DNA from: Pigmentibacter sp. JX0631
GTDB lineage: Bacteria; Bdellovibrionota_B; Oligoflexia; Silvanigrellales; Silvanigrellaceae
Direction of reading: 5' to 3'
Assembly (NCBI RefSeq): GCF_029873255.1
Contig: NZ_CP123622.1
Span: forward strand, 496,501-560,500
Length of the DNA stretch: 64,000 nt
In this document: positions 43,485 to 53,800 of the stretch, piece by piece
Position numbering within the stretch: position 1 is the stretch's first letter
Layout: each line of letters opens with the position of its first letter
Translations under genes and position numbers: made by a program
The notes under the pieces: model-generated
What the model was told of the DNA's origin: nothing
Databases searched by the model: none
What the model saw: the letters and a program-made list of their open reading frames with translations, nothing else

Positions 43485-44584
43485 ATTTATTCAATAAAGA
43501 GCTTAAATTCAAGACTTTTTTACTTATCATTTTATTAACTATTATTTTAATATTTATTATTTTAGTAGCTAATAAGAGTAACAAAATATTAGCTGCAAAT
43601 TTAGAAAAAAAAGCAGAAAGTGAGAAAGGTTTAAAGGTAAAGGTTATAAAAGTAAGAAAATCTACTTCTGAAAAAGAAATTTCACTTAATGGAGAAACAA
43701 AACCATCTCAAAGTGTAACTATTTATACGAAAATTAGTGGATTTCTAAAAAAAATTTATGTTGATAAGGGCGACTATGTAAGCAAAGGTAAAATTCTAGC
43801 CACAATAGAATCACCAGTAATTGATGAAGCCTATTTAGGAGCATTATCTAATTTTAAAAATAAAAATCTAATCGCAAAAAGAGCTTTGGAGTTAAGAAAA
43901 GAAAATTTAGTTTCAGAGCAAGAAAAGGATCAAGCCGTATCAGATGCGGAAATTGCAAAAGCCCAATTGAATACGCAAAAAATTTTAAAAGATTATGAAA
44001 TTATTAAAGCCCCTTTCTCTGGCACAATTACAGCGCGTTACGCTGATATAGGTGCTCTTGTCCAAAATGCTGAAAACTCTCAAAACACAGCATTGCCAAT
44101 TGTAACTCTATCAAACATTGAAAAATTAATAGTAACAATATTTATTGATCAACTTAATGCACCCTTTGTAAAAAAGGGTACAAAAGTAATAATAGAAACC
44201 GCAGACAGTATTAAAATTGAAGGATTTATCTCTCGAGTTACTGATAATTTAGACCCCAAAACAAAAATGATGCTTGCAGAAATAGATATTACAAATGAAA
44301 ATAAAAAAATTCTATCTGGCAGTTTTGTTAAGGTACTTATATTTACAAAAACACAAGTTAATTACATCCTTCCAGTTGAATGTTTAATCATTCAAAATGA
44401 CAAAAAATTTATTGCTTCTATTGATGAAAAAAGCAAAGCAAAGTTCAAAGAAATTAATGTAACTAGCAATGATGGAAAAAACATTTTTTTCACAGGAGAA
44501 ATTAGTGAAGATGAATACTTCATATTAACTCCTACTATAAATCTAAAAGAAGGAAATCAAGTGCAACCTTTAATTCAATATTAA
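43481..44584 (+). CDS. RND membrane fusion protein, system 1
   Basis: The 367-aa protein has one N-terminal membrane helix (KTFLLIILLTIILIFIILVA) followed by a short coiled region. The lipoyl/barrel-sandwich parts are SVTIYTKISGFLKKIYVDKG and YEIIKAPFSGTITARYADIG. The beta-barrel and membrane-proximal segments follow. It bridges the RND pump and the outer-membrane channel in the periplasm. It is translationally coupled to the permease gene by a 4-bp overlap, and the channel gene follows after 13 bp. Confidence 0.88.
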   Translation: MNLFNKELKFKTFLLIILLTIILIFIILVANKSNKILAANLEKKAESEKGLKVKVIKVRKSTSEKEISLNGETKPSQSVTIYTKISGFLKKIYVDKGDYVSKGKILATIESPVIDEAYLGALSNFKNKNLIAKRALELRKENLVSEQEKDQAVSDAEIAKAQLNTQKILKDYEIIKAPFSGTITARYADIGALVQNAENSQNTALPIVTLSNIEKLIVTIFIDQLNAPFVKKGTKVIIETADSIKIEGFISRVTDNLDPKTKMMLAEIDITNENKKILSGSFVKVLIFTKTQVNYILPVECLIIQNDKKFIASIDEKSKAKFKEINVTSNDGKNIFFTGEISEDEYFILTPTINLKEGNQVQPLIQY

Positions 44585-44597
44585 TATTGGGGAAAAA

Positions 44598-46007
44598 TTG
44601 ATTTTTGTTAAACATACTAAAAAAATTATATACTTTTTTTTAACCTTTTGTAAATTGATACCAGTAATTGCAATTGAGTTGGAATCATATTTAACAAAAT
44701 TACCAACTAGTTATATCGAATTGAGTTTAGAAAAATGTATTAATCTAGGATTACAAAATAGCATTAGTATTTTAAGGAACAAAAGCAATCTGGAACTTAC
44801 TGGTTATGATATCCTAAAAAGTTATGGAAATTTTTTACCAAATTTAGCACTACAACTAGGAAATAATTATACCTATGGAAATTCTTACTTAACCACGACT
44901 TCACCTACTTACGTTAATACAGCCGGTTTTTTTGGAAATTTTACTATTTCAAGTACATTAAATATATTTAATGGATTTGCTGATATTACTAATTTAAATT
45001 CAATTATTACAAAAAAAGATTCGGAAAATTTTACTTTTGAAAAAGCGAAACAAATAATAATTATTGATATTATCCAAAATTATTTGCAAATTACTCTTGA
45101 CAATAATATGATAGAAATTGCTACACAAAATTTACAGGAATACCAAACCAGAGAAAAATTGTTATTAGCTCAAACAAATTTAGGAGCAAAAAGTATTGCT
45201 GACTTATATTTACAACAAGCACAAACCAGTTTAGCCGAATCAAATTTAAATAGTCTTAAAAATAAAATACGAAATGATGAAATATTATTACTAAAAAAAA
45301 TAAGATTAGATTATCAAAAAAATTACAAATTTATTCCTGTAAAATTTGAAGATGTACTACAAGATACAAATCAAATTACAGAAAGCAATTTGATTAAGAT
45401 TGCTTTAAATAAAAGATCTGATCTAAAATCAATCCAAGCTTTAAAAAAAGTTTCTGAATTGGAAATTGAAACCGCTAAATCTTCATATTATCCAAAAATC
45501 GATTTTACCGTGTCTGCAATATCAAATGCAGCTTATGTGAATAGTCAAATTGTAAATGGTTCAAATATACCTTATTCATCTCAAGACCCCTATCAAAAAC
45601 AATTTTTAAGTAACTTTAAATATCAATTTTTATTAAATCTAAATTGGATTATTTTTGACAAGTTGATTTCCTATTCAAATGAAAATCAAGCTATACAAAA
45701 ATATTCGCAAAGTAAAAATGAGGAAATAGAAGAACAACAAAAAATAATTAGTGAAGTAAGAACTGAATTTGGAAACTATAGACTTGCCTTACAAGAGTTA
45801 GATTCTACAGCAAAAGTATTATTAGCATCAAAAAAAGCATATCAAGTAATGAGTGGAAGATATAAAGTAGGTTCAGCAAGTTTTATAGATCTGATTACTT
45901 CTCAAAGCACACTTGAGCAAGCAGAATACAATAGATCAAAATCACTAATAAACTTTTTAATGCAAAAGTGGAACTTAAAATTTATAACCGGAGATCTGCA
46001 AAATTAA
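44598..46007 (+). CDS. TolC-like outer-membrane efflux channel, system 1
   Basis: The start is TTG with TGGGGAA upstream. A signal peptide is present (IIYFFLTFCKLIPVIAI), and no lipobox is evident. The 469-aa protein has the duplicated helical-barrel repeat of TolC-family proteins: IELSLEKCINLGLQNSISIL, LYLQQAQTSLAESNLNSLKN, and, in the second repeat, LIKIALNKRSDLKSIQALKK and ASFIDLITSQSTLEQAEYN. It completes the tripartite system with the two genes before it. It converges with the histone-like gene. Confidence 0.85.
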   Translation: MIFVKHTKKIIYFFLTFCKLIPVIAIELESYLTKLPTSYIELSLEKCINLGLQNSISILRNKSNLELTGYDILKSYGNFLPNLALQLGNNYTYGNSYLTTTSPTYVNTAGFFGNFTISSTLNIFNGFADITNLNSIITKKDSENFTFEKAKQIIIIDIIQNYLQITLDNNMIEIATQNLQEYQTREKLLLAQTNLGAKSIADLYLQQAQTSLAESNLNSLKNKIRNDEILLLKKIRLDYQKNYKFIPVKFEDVLQDTNQITESNLIKIALNKRSDLKSIQALKKVSELEIETAKSSYYPKIDFTVSAISNAAYVNSQIVNGSNIPYSSQDPYQKQFLSNFKYQFLLNLNWIIFDKLISYSNENQAIQKYSQSKNEEIEEQQKIISEVRTEFGNYRLALQELDSTAKVLLASKKAYQVMSGRYKVGSASFIDLITSQSTLEQAEYNRSKSLINFLMQKWNLKFITGDLQN

Positions 46008-46055
46008 AAAGTCCTTACTTAAAAAGAACAATTCAAGAAGGACTTCTAACTTTAA

Positions 46056-46430
46056 TTAATTTAAATTCATTCCAGGTTCTTGATTACCACCTTCAGTTGA
46101 CTCTGAAGAAGCTTTCTTTGATTTCCTTGTTCTAGTTTTTTTCTTTAATTTATCAAGTTTGCTTGGACGACCGCGTTTTTTAGCTGTTTTTGTACCAGCC
46201 TTTTTTGGACGACCGCGTTTAGCTGTTTTTCTTTTTGCTGTAGTCTTCTTTTTAGTAGTTTTTTTAGTTGTCTTTTTTGCTGTTTTTCTTTTTGTAGTTT
46301 TCCTCTTAGTAGTCTTTTTACCAGCTACCTTCTTTTTCTTTGTTCCTGTTTTTCTAGTTGACTTTTTGCGAGTCGCTTTTTTTGCTCCAGTTTTTTTTGC
46401 AGTTGACTTTCTAGTTTTTTTAACAACCAT
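46056..46430 (-). CDS. Histone H1-like Lys/Thr-rich protein with two AT-hooks
   Basis: I start at ATG 46430 (MVVKKTRKST), because the SD AAAGGGAA lies at the correct distance from it and overlaps the first ATG at 46445. The 124-aa protein is over half Lys, Arg, Thr and Ala, in repeats such as KKTTKKTTKKKTT, like the tails of H1 and of AlgP/HctB-type proteins. Two AT-hook cores RGRP are visible (residues 72-75 and 86-89). The tail is acidic and polar (ASSESTEGGNQEPG). It probably binds AT-rich minor groove and compacts or regulates DNA. It is monocistronic, flanked by efflux genes and msrA. Confidence 0.8.
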   Translation of the reverse strand: MVVKKTRKSTAKKTGAKKATRKKSTRKTGTKKKKVAGKKTTKRKTTKRKTAKKTTKKTTKKKTTAKRKTAKRGRPKKAGTKTAKKRGRPSKLDKLKKKTRTRKSKKASSESTEGGNQEPGMNLN

Positions 46431-46615
46431 AAAATTCCCTTTCATTTAAAGTAAATTAATATTAATTTAACTTTAGCAGTAATCATAAAAGAAAGATAGT
46501 CATTAAAGTCAAATCATTGACTTTAAATTAATTTTTATTTTTATATTCTGATGAAAACAAAATTTTTATTTTTCTATTTTTAAAAAATAATTACAAAAAT
46601 AACTGCTAAAAAAAA

Positions 46616-47104
46616 TTATTTTCTTAGGTAATGACAATTATATCCATTCGGATTTTTCTTTAGATATTTCTGATGATATTCTTCTGCTAAATAAAATTTC
46701 ACAAAAGGAACAATTTCTGTAACAATAGGTTTTACCCATTTTTTTGAAACTGTTAGTTTTTCTTTTATGTCCTCAGCATTTTTTTTCTGTGTTTCGTTGT
46801 GATAAAAAATTGCTGATCTATATTGTGTACCTTTATCATTCCCTTGTTGATTTAAAGTAGTTGGATCATGGAGTCTAAAAAAATACTCCAAAATTTTCTC
46901 AAAAGAAATCTTTTCAGGTAAAAATTCGATTTGGATAGCCTCTGCATGTCCTGTTGTTCCTAATTTAACAAGTTCGTAAGTAGGTTTTTCAATTATTCCA
47001 CCAGTATATCCAACCCTAGAGGAAACAACTCCATCTAACTTTGAAAATAACTCTTCTACACCCCAAAAACATCCACCAGCCAGAGTTGCTAATTCTGTTG
47101 TCAT
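46616..47104 (-). CDS. msrA: Peptide methionine-S-sulfoxide reductase
   Basis: MsrA repairs oxidised methionine. The catalytic block is LAGGCFWGVEELFSKLDGV, with Cys at residue 12. GYTGGIIEKPTYELVKLGTTGHAEAIQI and FFRLHDPTTLNQQGNDKGTQYRS are fully conserved. The C-terminal YHQKYLKKNPNGYNCHY carries a possible resolving Cys. Length (162 aa) is typical of MsrA without an MsrB fusion. AGGAGGA precedes the start. It seems monocistronic. Confidence 0.96.
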   Translation of the reverse strand: MTTELATLAGGCFWGVEELFSKLDGVVSSRVGYTGGIIEKPTYELVKLGTTGHAEAIQIEFLPEKISFEKILEYFFRLHDPTTLNQQGNDKGTQYRSAIFYHNETQKKNAEDIKEKLTVSKKWVKPIVTEIVPFVKFYLAEEYHQKYLKKNPNGYNCHYLRK

Positions 47105-47351
47105 TTATTCCTCCTCAAAAAAAATATTCAGCTAATTATGTTTTATGCCAATTAACCTTATTTTCAAATTTTTAATTTCCTAAAAGTAAACTTTCAAAAA
47201 AAATAGATTCGTAGAGTTATGCATTTTGAAGGTGATGTACAAATGAACTTACAGGAAAAGGGACTTTTCATTAAACTCTTAAATTTATTTTTTTTTAGGA
47301 TAGTTAAAATAGAAGAAAGGGAAAAGCAAAGTATGGAAATACTTTCAAATT

Positions 47352-47873
47352 TTACTTAGTAATAGTTTCATTATCTATTTTATTAACAAACTGCTGCTGA
47401 ATAGCTTTTTTAAGATCATTTTGAGATTCTCTTTGAGAGAATCGTTTCATTTCTTCCATAATAAAATGTTTAGTTTGATATTGAGGATCTTTTAATACAA
47501 CTTGTTTTCCTAACCTATTACTTAGGTTAAATACTAAAGGTGCTTTTAAGTTAGCACTCATTTTCTTTGGATCCATCGGTATAGTAACAATAACAGAGAT
47601 AACAGCTTCGTTAGGATTTGAAAGCTTTAACGAAGCAACTTCTTCTTCTGTAACCTCAACCATATAGTCTGGACGAAAAGATAGAGGACTGATAACGATA
47701 AATGCCATCGCTGAATCAGTTACCGATTGAAGCCATTTAAATGGTGAATCTTGATCATGATCTAATAATACAAACTGATTCAATTCAGGAAAACCAATCA
47801 GACCTTCAGGTAAGGTGATTATATCTTTTTCATTAATTTCTACTTCTCCAAAACGCGAGGTATTTATTTTCAA
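47352..47873 (-). CDS. fliW: Flagellar assembly factor FliW
   Basis: I start at TTG 47873 (KINTSRFGEVEI), five bases from the strong SD GGAGGG; the longer frame would start inside the SD. The 173-aa protein has the FliW core: ITLPEGLIGFPELNQFVLLD, FKWLQSVTDSAMAFIVISP and LSNPNEAVISVIVTIP. The block NLKAPLVFNLSNRLGKQVVL is intact. FliW binds flagellin and, when free, antagonises CsrA. csrA is usually adjacent but is not found here. It implies flagellar motility in this organism. Confidence 0.92.
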   Translation of the reverse strand: MKINTSRFGEVEINEKDIITLPEGLIGFPELNQFVLLDHDQDSPFKWLQSVTDSAMAFIVISPLSFRPDYMVEVTEEEVASLKLSNPNEAVISVIVTIPMDPKKMSANLKAPLVFNLSNRLGKQVVLKDPQYQTKHFIMEEMKRFSQRESQNDLKKAIQQQFVNKIDNETITK

Positions 47874-47956
47874 GGTCACCCTCCTCAAATTTCTATAGTC
47901 TTCTCATTATTTAGGTTAAGTGAGCAAAATAAATTCTGCAATAAGTTTAGATTTTT

Positions 47957-49180
47957 TTATTGACGTGTCAAAATATCTTTAGGTGTATTAGCAGTAATTA
48001 AATATTCAAATGCAAAAATTATTTTATATTTTGGTATGTTAGGTGTACTGCCGGGATTCATTCCCCGTATATTAGACTGTCCATAAACATCAGCGGATTC
48101 ATACCTATAATCAATGAAAGTTTTAATTTGTTCATTAAACTTATAGCTTAAACCAGTATGAAAAGAACTGATTTGAAATCCAGGAAAATAATTTGCAGAT
48201 ATTGCAGATGGAGGAACAGAATTTTGTTCTGCAAAAAATTTATAAAAAGCAAGAAGTAAATTTAACTGACCAAATTTAAAATTTTGTTCAAAACCAAACA
48301 TTTTTCCAAATGAATAATTTGCTGAGATTAAATTATTCCAATATTTTGCATTAATATTTGTTTGAAAAAAATTATTTCCCAAACTTAGTGAGCCCGAATA
48401 TGTTAACAATCTATATTGCTGATCATAATTAGTTACAGGATTTTCAATATATTGCTCTCTACCAAAAGTTAATGAACTTAATGTATAATCAGGATCTGAA
48501 AAATAATCATAAAAGGTTCTCATACTAACAGAAAGAAGAAAATTTTCAAAATCATATCGATAATTTAAATCTCCTTCAACCCTTGTTCTTTCAATATCAG
48601 TAGAAGTCGATTTATTAGATCTGGAAGAATATACCGAAAGAAGATCATGGCGTGCTAGAAAATTTAAAGAGAATGGTTTTGTCTCAACAAGATCTATTTT
48701 TGTGAACACCGATTGATAAGGCCAACTTTTTGGGGTAAGCTCATCTATTTCATCAGGAAATCTTCCAAATTTAAATTGCAGCTGGCTAAAAATTTGATAC
48801 TTTAACCAAATTTCACTTACTTGTGAAAAGTCGTAGTCTCTCAATGGTATTTCTATGAAACCATCTTCTTCACGGGTAGGTGACTGGGTCATAATTTTTA
48901 CTTTTGCTTCTAATTTATTAAAATTATGAATTGGATAAAATAAAAAAGTTAAACTTGATTGCAATAAATTAGGATGATGTTGATTCATATACAAAGCATT
49001 CCCAAACCCGAGAGAATACAAAATTTGCCAATCTGGTAAATTTTCTTTTTCCTCAAATTGCTGGAATGCATATGCTCTTGAATTATTCCAATTCTGAATT
49101 TGCCAAATTAAAGAAATAACAATTAAATACCGACACGTTAGAAAGATAATTCGACTAATAGGAATAAGAAGCTTTAACAT
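47957..49180 (-). CDS. Predicted outer-membrane beta-barrel protein (porin-like)
   Basis: The 407-aa protein begins with a hydrophobic region (LIPISRIIFLTCRYLIVISL, then IWQ) and a likely cleavage after SRAYA. The rest is rich in alternating aromatic and polar residues, e.g. FGNALYMNQHHPNLLQSSL, IWLKYQIFSQLQFKFGRFP, LNFLARHDLLSV and LSYKFNEQIKTFIDYRYE, the pattern of a 14-18-strand barrel. The end FEYLITANTPKDILTRQ is polar, with no terminal Phe. Its ATG abuts the ATG of the divergent coiled-coil gene, so its RBS would fall inside that gene. Specific function not recognised. Confidence 0.6.
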   Translation of the reverse strand: MLKLLIPISRIIFLTCRYLIVISLIWQIQNWNNSRAYAFQQFEEKENLPDWQILYSLGFGNALYMNQHHPNLLQSSLTFLFYPIHNFNKLEAKVKIMTQSPTREEDGFIEIPLRDYDFSQVSEIWLKYQIFSQLQFKFGRFPDEIDELTPKSWPYQSVFTKIDLVETKPFSLNFLARHDLLSVYSSRSNKSTSTDIERTRVEGDLNYRYDFENFLLSVSMRTFYDYFSDPDYTLSSLTFGREQYIENPVTNYDQQYRLLTYSGSLSLGNNFFQTNINAKYWNNLISANYSFGKMFGFEQNFKFGQLNLLLAFYKFFAEQNSVPPSAISANYFPGFQISSFHTGLSYKFNEQIKTFIDYRYESADVYGQSNIRGMNPGSTPNIPKYKIIFAFEYLITANTPKDILTRQ

Positions 49181-49537
49181 ATGCCGATCTTAGAAGACCT
49201 CAATAAAAGAAAAAAAGAAATAGAATCTACTCTTGAATCGTTACATGAACTGATCGACAGACGTAATGCATTTCTTGCAAGTGTTGAACGCTTGGCATTT
49301 AATAGAGTTGTGACAAAAAAACGCACTTTACTTAATTTGAGCAGCAAAGGCAGCAATGTTAATTTTATGAAAAGATCGACAAAATCAACTGATCTTGAAA
49401 TGAAAAATAGCAGAAAATGTCTTTTTTATTTACATGCAAGAAAAAGATACTTAACTAAGCTTTTAAATGAAATAATTGCACGTATTGATGACTTGCAAAG
49501 TACCAATGATGATTTTGTTCCCAAAGAATCCAGCTAG
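49181..49537 (+). CDS. Short basic coiled-coil protein, unknown
   Basis: The 118-aa protein begins MPILEDLNKRKKEIESTLES and is helical and Lys/Arg-rich, with heptad-like spacing in the first ~45 and last ~50 residues. A Ser/Lys-rich middle (KGSNVNFMKRSTKSTDLEMK) separates them. It has no signal peptide, membrane segment or known motif. AAGAAG lies about 10 bases before the ATG. It starts exactly where the divergent barrel gene starts (CATATG), and the mdtABC-type operon follows 100 bp later. A DNA- or partner-binding role is only a guess. Confidence 0.6.
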   Translation: MPILEDLNKRKKEIESTLESLHELIDRRNAFLASVERLAFNRVVTKKRTLLNLSSKGSNVNFMKRSTKSTDLEMKNSRKCLFYLHARKRYLTKLLNEIIARIDDLQSTNDDFVPKESS

Positions 49538-49638
49538 AATATTTTTCCTATTTACAATTAAATAAACATAAAATAAATTATTCCTAACAGTAATATAATA
49601 TTTAAGGAAAATATTTCCTACTATTTTGAGAAAATTGA

Positions 49639-50823
49639 ATGAATATGTTAGATATTCTAAAAAATACTAAAAAAAATATTCGTAGATTTATTATTATTTT
49701 TATTTTCATTTTAATACTTTTGACTGCATTGATTATTGTAATAAATTTTTTAAGCACAAATGGTTCACAGAAGAAAAACGAATATGTACCAACTATGAAG
49801 CAAAACAAAAAATTAAATGCAAAAAATATGGTGCTTGTTCAAACTACTGAAGTAAAACAAAAAGATGTGCCCATTTATCTCAGTGCCATTGGAACTGTTA
49901 CTGCTTTAGATAGCGTAACTGTGAAAACTCAAATTAATGGAGAACTAACTAAAGTAAATTTCAAAGAAGGTCAATTTGTCAAAAAAGGAGAAATTCTTGC
50001 TGAAATAGATGATAGAACTTATAAAGCTCAATTTCTTCAGTATCAAGGACAACTAAATAGAGATCTAGCACTACTAAATAATGCAGTAACAGATCTGAGA
50101 CGTTATAAAAATTTATATCCTGCTGGGAGTATTTCCAAACAAACATTAGATACTCAAAAATCTTTGGTTAAGCAGTATGAAGGAATAGTTGAATATGATA
50201 AAGGTCAATTAGAAGCAATTAAAATTAATTTAAATAATTGCAAAATTTCCTCTCCGATATCAGGAAAAGCTGGATTAAGACAGATTAATCCGGGAAATTA
50301 TGTGCAAATAAATGATCAAAGTGGAATTGTAGTAATAAACAAATTGCAACCAATTTCAGTTTTATTTTCTTTATCTCAAGAATATCTTCCTAAACTTACA
50401 GAAAAATTTACAGATACAAATCCTTTAAAAGTTCTCGCTTTTGATAAAGAAAATAAAGAACTTATAGCAGAAGGAAAATTGAATACTATTGATAATCAAA
50501 TAGACACAACAACTGGTACTATAAAACTAAGAGCTGAATTCGAAAATAGCAATTTAAATTTATTTCCAAATCAATTTGTAAACATTAAACTTTTATTACA
50601 GGTTGAAAAAAATGCACTTACAATTCCAATATCTGCAGTACAACATGGGAAAAACGGGGACTATGTATATTTAAAAGAACAAAACAAGGCTAAATACAAA
50701 AAAATAGTTACTGGGGATATGGATCAAGACAATATATTAATAAAAGAAGGATTAAAATTAGGTGAAATTGTTATAACTGATGGACTTGATAAACTTACTG
50801 ATGGAGCTGATCTTCTTCAATGA
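49639..50823 (+). CDS. RND membrane fusion protein (MdtA-like), system 2
   Basis: The 394-aa protein has one N-terminal membrane helix (FIIIFIFILILLTALIIVI). The MdtA/AcrA-type sandwich halves are VTVKTQINGELTKVNFKEGQ and NLNNCKISSPISGKAGLRQI, with a helical hairpin between them. GNYVQINDQSGIVVINKLQP is characteristic of MdtA. The stop overlaps the start of the first permease by 4 bp (ATGA). It is the adaptor for the two permeases encoded next. Confidence 0.9.
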   Translation: MNMLDILKNTKKNIRRFIIIFIFILILLTALIIVINFLSTNGSQKKNEYVPTMKQNKKLNAKNMVLVQTTEVKQKDVPIYLSAIGTVTALDSVTVKTQINGELTKVNFKEGQFVKKGEILAEIDDRTYKAQFLQYQGQLNRDLALLNNAVTDLRRYKNLYPAGSISKQTLDTQKSLVKQYEGIVEYDKGQLEAIKINLNNCKISSPISGKAGLRQINPGNYVQINDQSGIVVINKLQPISVLFSLSQEYLPKLTEKFTDTNPLKVLAFDKENKELIAEGKLNTIDNQIDTTTGTIKLRAEFENSNLNLFPNQFVNIKLLLQVEKNALTIPISAVQHGKNGDYVYLKEQNKAKYKKIVTGDMDQDNILIKEGLKLGEIVITDGLDKLTDGADLLQ

Positions 50824-53800
50824 TCAATATTTCAGATCCATTTATAAAACGACCTATTGCAACTACACTTATTATGTGTGCAGTTTTTTTAGTAGGTATA
50901 TTAGCTTATAAATTAATTCCAGTTGCTGCTTTACCTGAAGTTGATTATCCTACTATCCAAGTTAAAACTTTATATCCAGGTGCAAGTTCCATTGTTGTTA
51001 CCTCGTCAATTACAGCACCACTTGAGAAACAATTTGGACAAATGAGTGGACTAAAATTAATGACATCTTCCAGTGGAGATGGATTATCTTTAATTAACCT
51101 TCAATTTGATTTGGCAATGAATTTAGATATTGCTGTTCAAGAAGTTCAAGCAGCGATAAACACAAGCTCAAACTTATTGCCACAAGATATCCCAAGTCCA
51201 CCAATTTACTATAAAGTGAATCCTGCAGATACACCTATTATGACCCTATCATTTACCTCAGACACTTATACTCTACCAGAAATACATGAACTTATTGAAA
51301 CAAGATACGTACCAAAATTATCAGAAATTCCTGGTGTTGGACTTGTAACAATAAATGGAGGGCAAAAACCAGCAATTCGTATTCAAGTAAATCCTACAGC
51401 AATAGCAGGATACAATTTAAATATTGATGATATTAGAAATGCTATATTAGCTTCAAACGTTAATTTAGCAAAAGGAAACATTGATGGTAACAGAGTATCT
51501 TTCACCATCAATGCAAATGATCAATTACTCGATATAAATTCTTACAAAAATTTGATAGTGTCATACAGAAATAATTCTCCAATTTATTTAAAAGATTTAG
51601 CTAATATAGAAAGTTCGTCAGAAAATATACGTCTGGCAGCATGGAAAAACTTAACACCAGCACTTATCTTAAATATTCAAAAACAACCCACATCCAATGT
51701 TATTGATGTGGTAAATAGAATAGAAAAACTTCTGCCAATTTTACAAGTGAATATTCCGAAAGATATTAAAATTGAAATTTTAAATGATCGGACTCAATCT
51801 ATAAGAAATTCTGTTAGCGACGCTCAATTTGAACTTTTTCTTGCTGTAATTTTAGTTGTTCTAATTATTTACGTTTTTTTAAATGATCTTAAAACAACTC
51901 TAATTCCAAGCGTTTGTGTACCATTATCACTAATTGGTACCTTTTCAGTAATGTATATGCTAAATTTTAGCTTAAATAATTTAACTATTATGGCTCTTAC
52001 TATAGCCACAGGTTTTGTTGTCGATGATGCTATAGTAATGATTGAAAATATTTCACGATATGTTGAATTAGGAGAAACAAAGATAAATGCAGCTTTGAAA
52101 GGTTCCGCCCAAATAGGATTTACAATAATATCTCTTACTGTTTCATTAATTGCAGTTTTAATACCTTTGCTATTTATGGGTGATATCATTGGTAGATTAT
52201 TTCGTGAATTTTCTATTACATTGGCTGTTTCAATACTTATATCAGCGTTTATATCTCTTACATTAACTCCTATGCTTTGCCGTTTCTTTATCAATGATAA
52301 TCATATTAAAAAAGATAACAAGTTAAATAAATTTCTTAAATCAATGATTGATAAATTGATATTTAATTACTCTATTACTTTAAAAATAATATTAAATAAT
52401 CAAAAAACTGTATTATTAATATCTATATTAACTTTTTTTGCAACAATAATGCAATACTATTTTATCCCAAAAAACTTTTTCCCTCAACAAGATATTTCAT
52501 TAATTCAAGGAATAACCGAATCTTCTGAAAGTATCTCATTTACAAATATGCTTGAAAAACAAAAACTTATTGTTAATGAAATTTTACAAGACGAAGCTGT
52601 ATTAAATGTTTCTTCTTATATTGGAGTTGATGGCAATAATTATTCAATTAATAATGGAAGATTACTTATTCGATTAAAAGACAATGAATTAAGAAAAGAA
52701 AAAATAAATACAATAATTGAAAGGATACAAAATAGTGTTCAAAAAATAAAAGATATTTCTTTATATATGCAAGCTGTTCAAGATATTAATATTGACAATC
52801 GGGTTAGTAAAACTCAATATCAATTTAGTCTATCATCACCATCTCTTACTGAGGTTGATAAATGGACAAAAATACTTGTAAGTGAATTAACTCATTCTGA
52901 AAATTTAAAAGATATCAACCATGATTTACAAAATAATGGTTTACAACTAAAAATAGAAATTGATAGAAATTCTGCTGCACGTTTCGGAATAACAACAAAT
53001 ATGATCGATACAGCTTTATATAATGCATTTGGACAAAGACAAATTTCAACAATATATACTCAATCTAACCAATATCATGTCATTTTAGAAGTTAATCCTT
53101 CTTTAGACATTAATGCAAACAATATATTAAATAAAATATTTATTTTATCGAATAATAAGATAAGTATTCCATTATCTGCTTTTACAAAAGTGAGTTATGA
53201 TACAGAACCACTTGTAATTAATAAACAAGAACAGTTTCCTGTTGCAACTATATCTTTCAATTTAATTTCAGGTCATTCGCTTGAACAAGCTGTTAATGAT
53301 ATTGAAGAAGCAAAATTAAAAATTAATTTACCCAAAAGTATAGAAACAAGATTTGAAGGAGCTACACAAAGTTTTCAAAATTCTTTAAAAAATCAAATTT
53401 ACTTAATTATAGCCGCTATTATTGTTGTTTATATTATTTTAGGAATATTGTATGAAAGTTATATTCATCCGATTACTATTATTTCCACACTGCCTTCTGC
53501 AGGAATGGGAGCTTTGTTCTCCTTACAATTAACTAAACAAAATTTTGATATTATTTCGCTAATAGGTATTATTTTGTTAATAGGGATTGTGAAAAAAAAT
53601 GCAATAATGATGATTGATTTTGCATTAGAATTAGAAAGAAAAGAAAAGAAGAAACCAATAGAAGCTATTTATGAAGCCTGTTTATTAAGATTTAGACCAA
53701 TACTAATGACTACTTTAGCTGCATTATTAAGTGCTATTCCATTAGCTTTCGGAACAGGAATGGGATCAGAATTAAGACGACCATTAGGTATTTCTATTAT

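Noticed and set aside
46009-46045. AAGTCCTT/AAGGACTT inverted repeat as a shared terminator
   Set aside because: Only 8 bp with a loop of about 21 nt and no U-run; not convincing.
46159-46449. Phe/Val-rich 96-codon frame on the plus strand
   Set aside because: It is the mirror of the Lys/Arg-rich histone-like gene on the other strand; its composition is an artefact of that gene.
47219-47359. Small plus-strand ORF (MHFEGDVQMN...) downstream of fliW
   Set aside because: No SD, no conserved pattern, and it runs into the end of fliW on the other strand.
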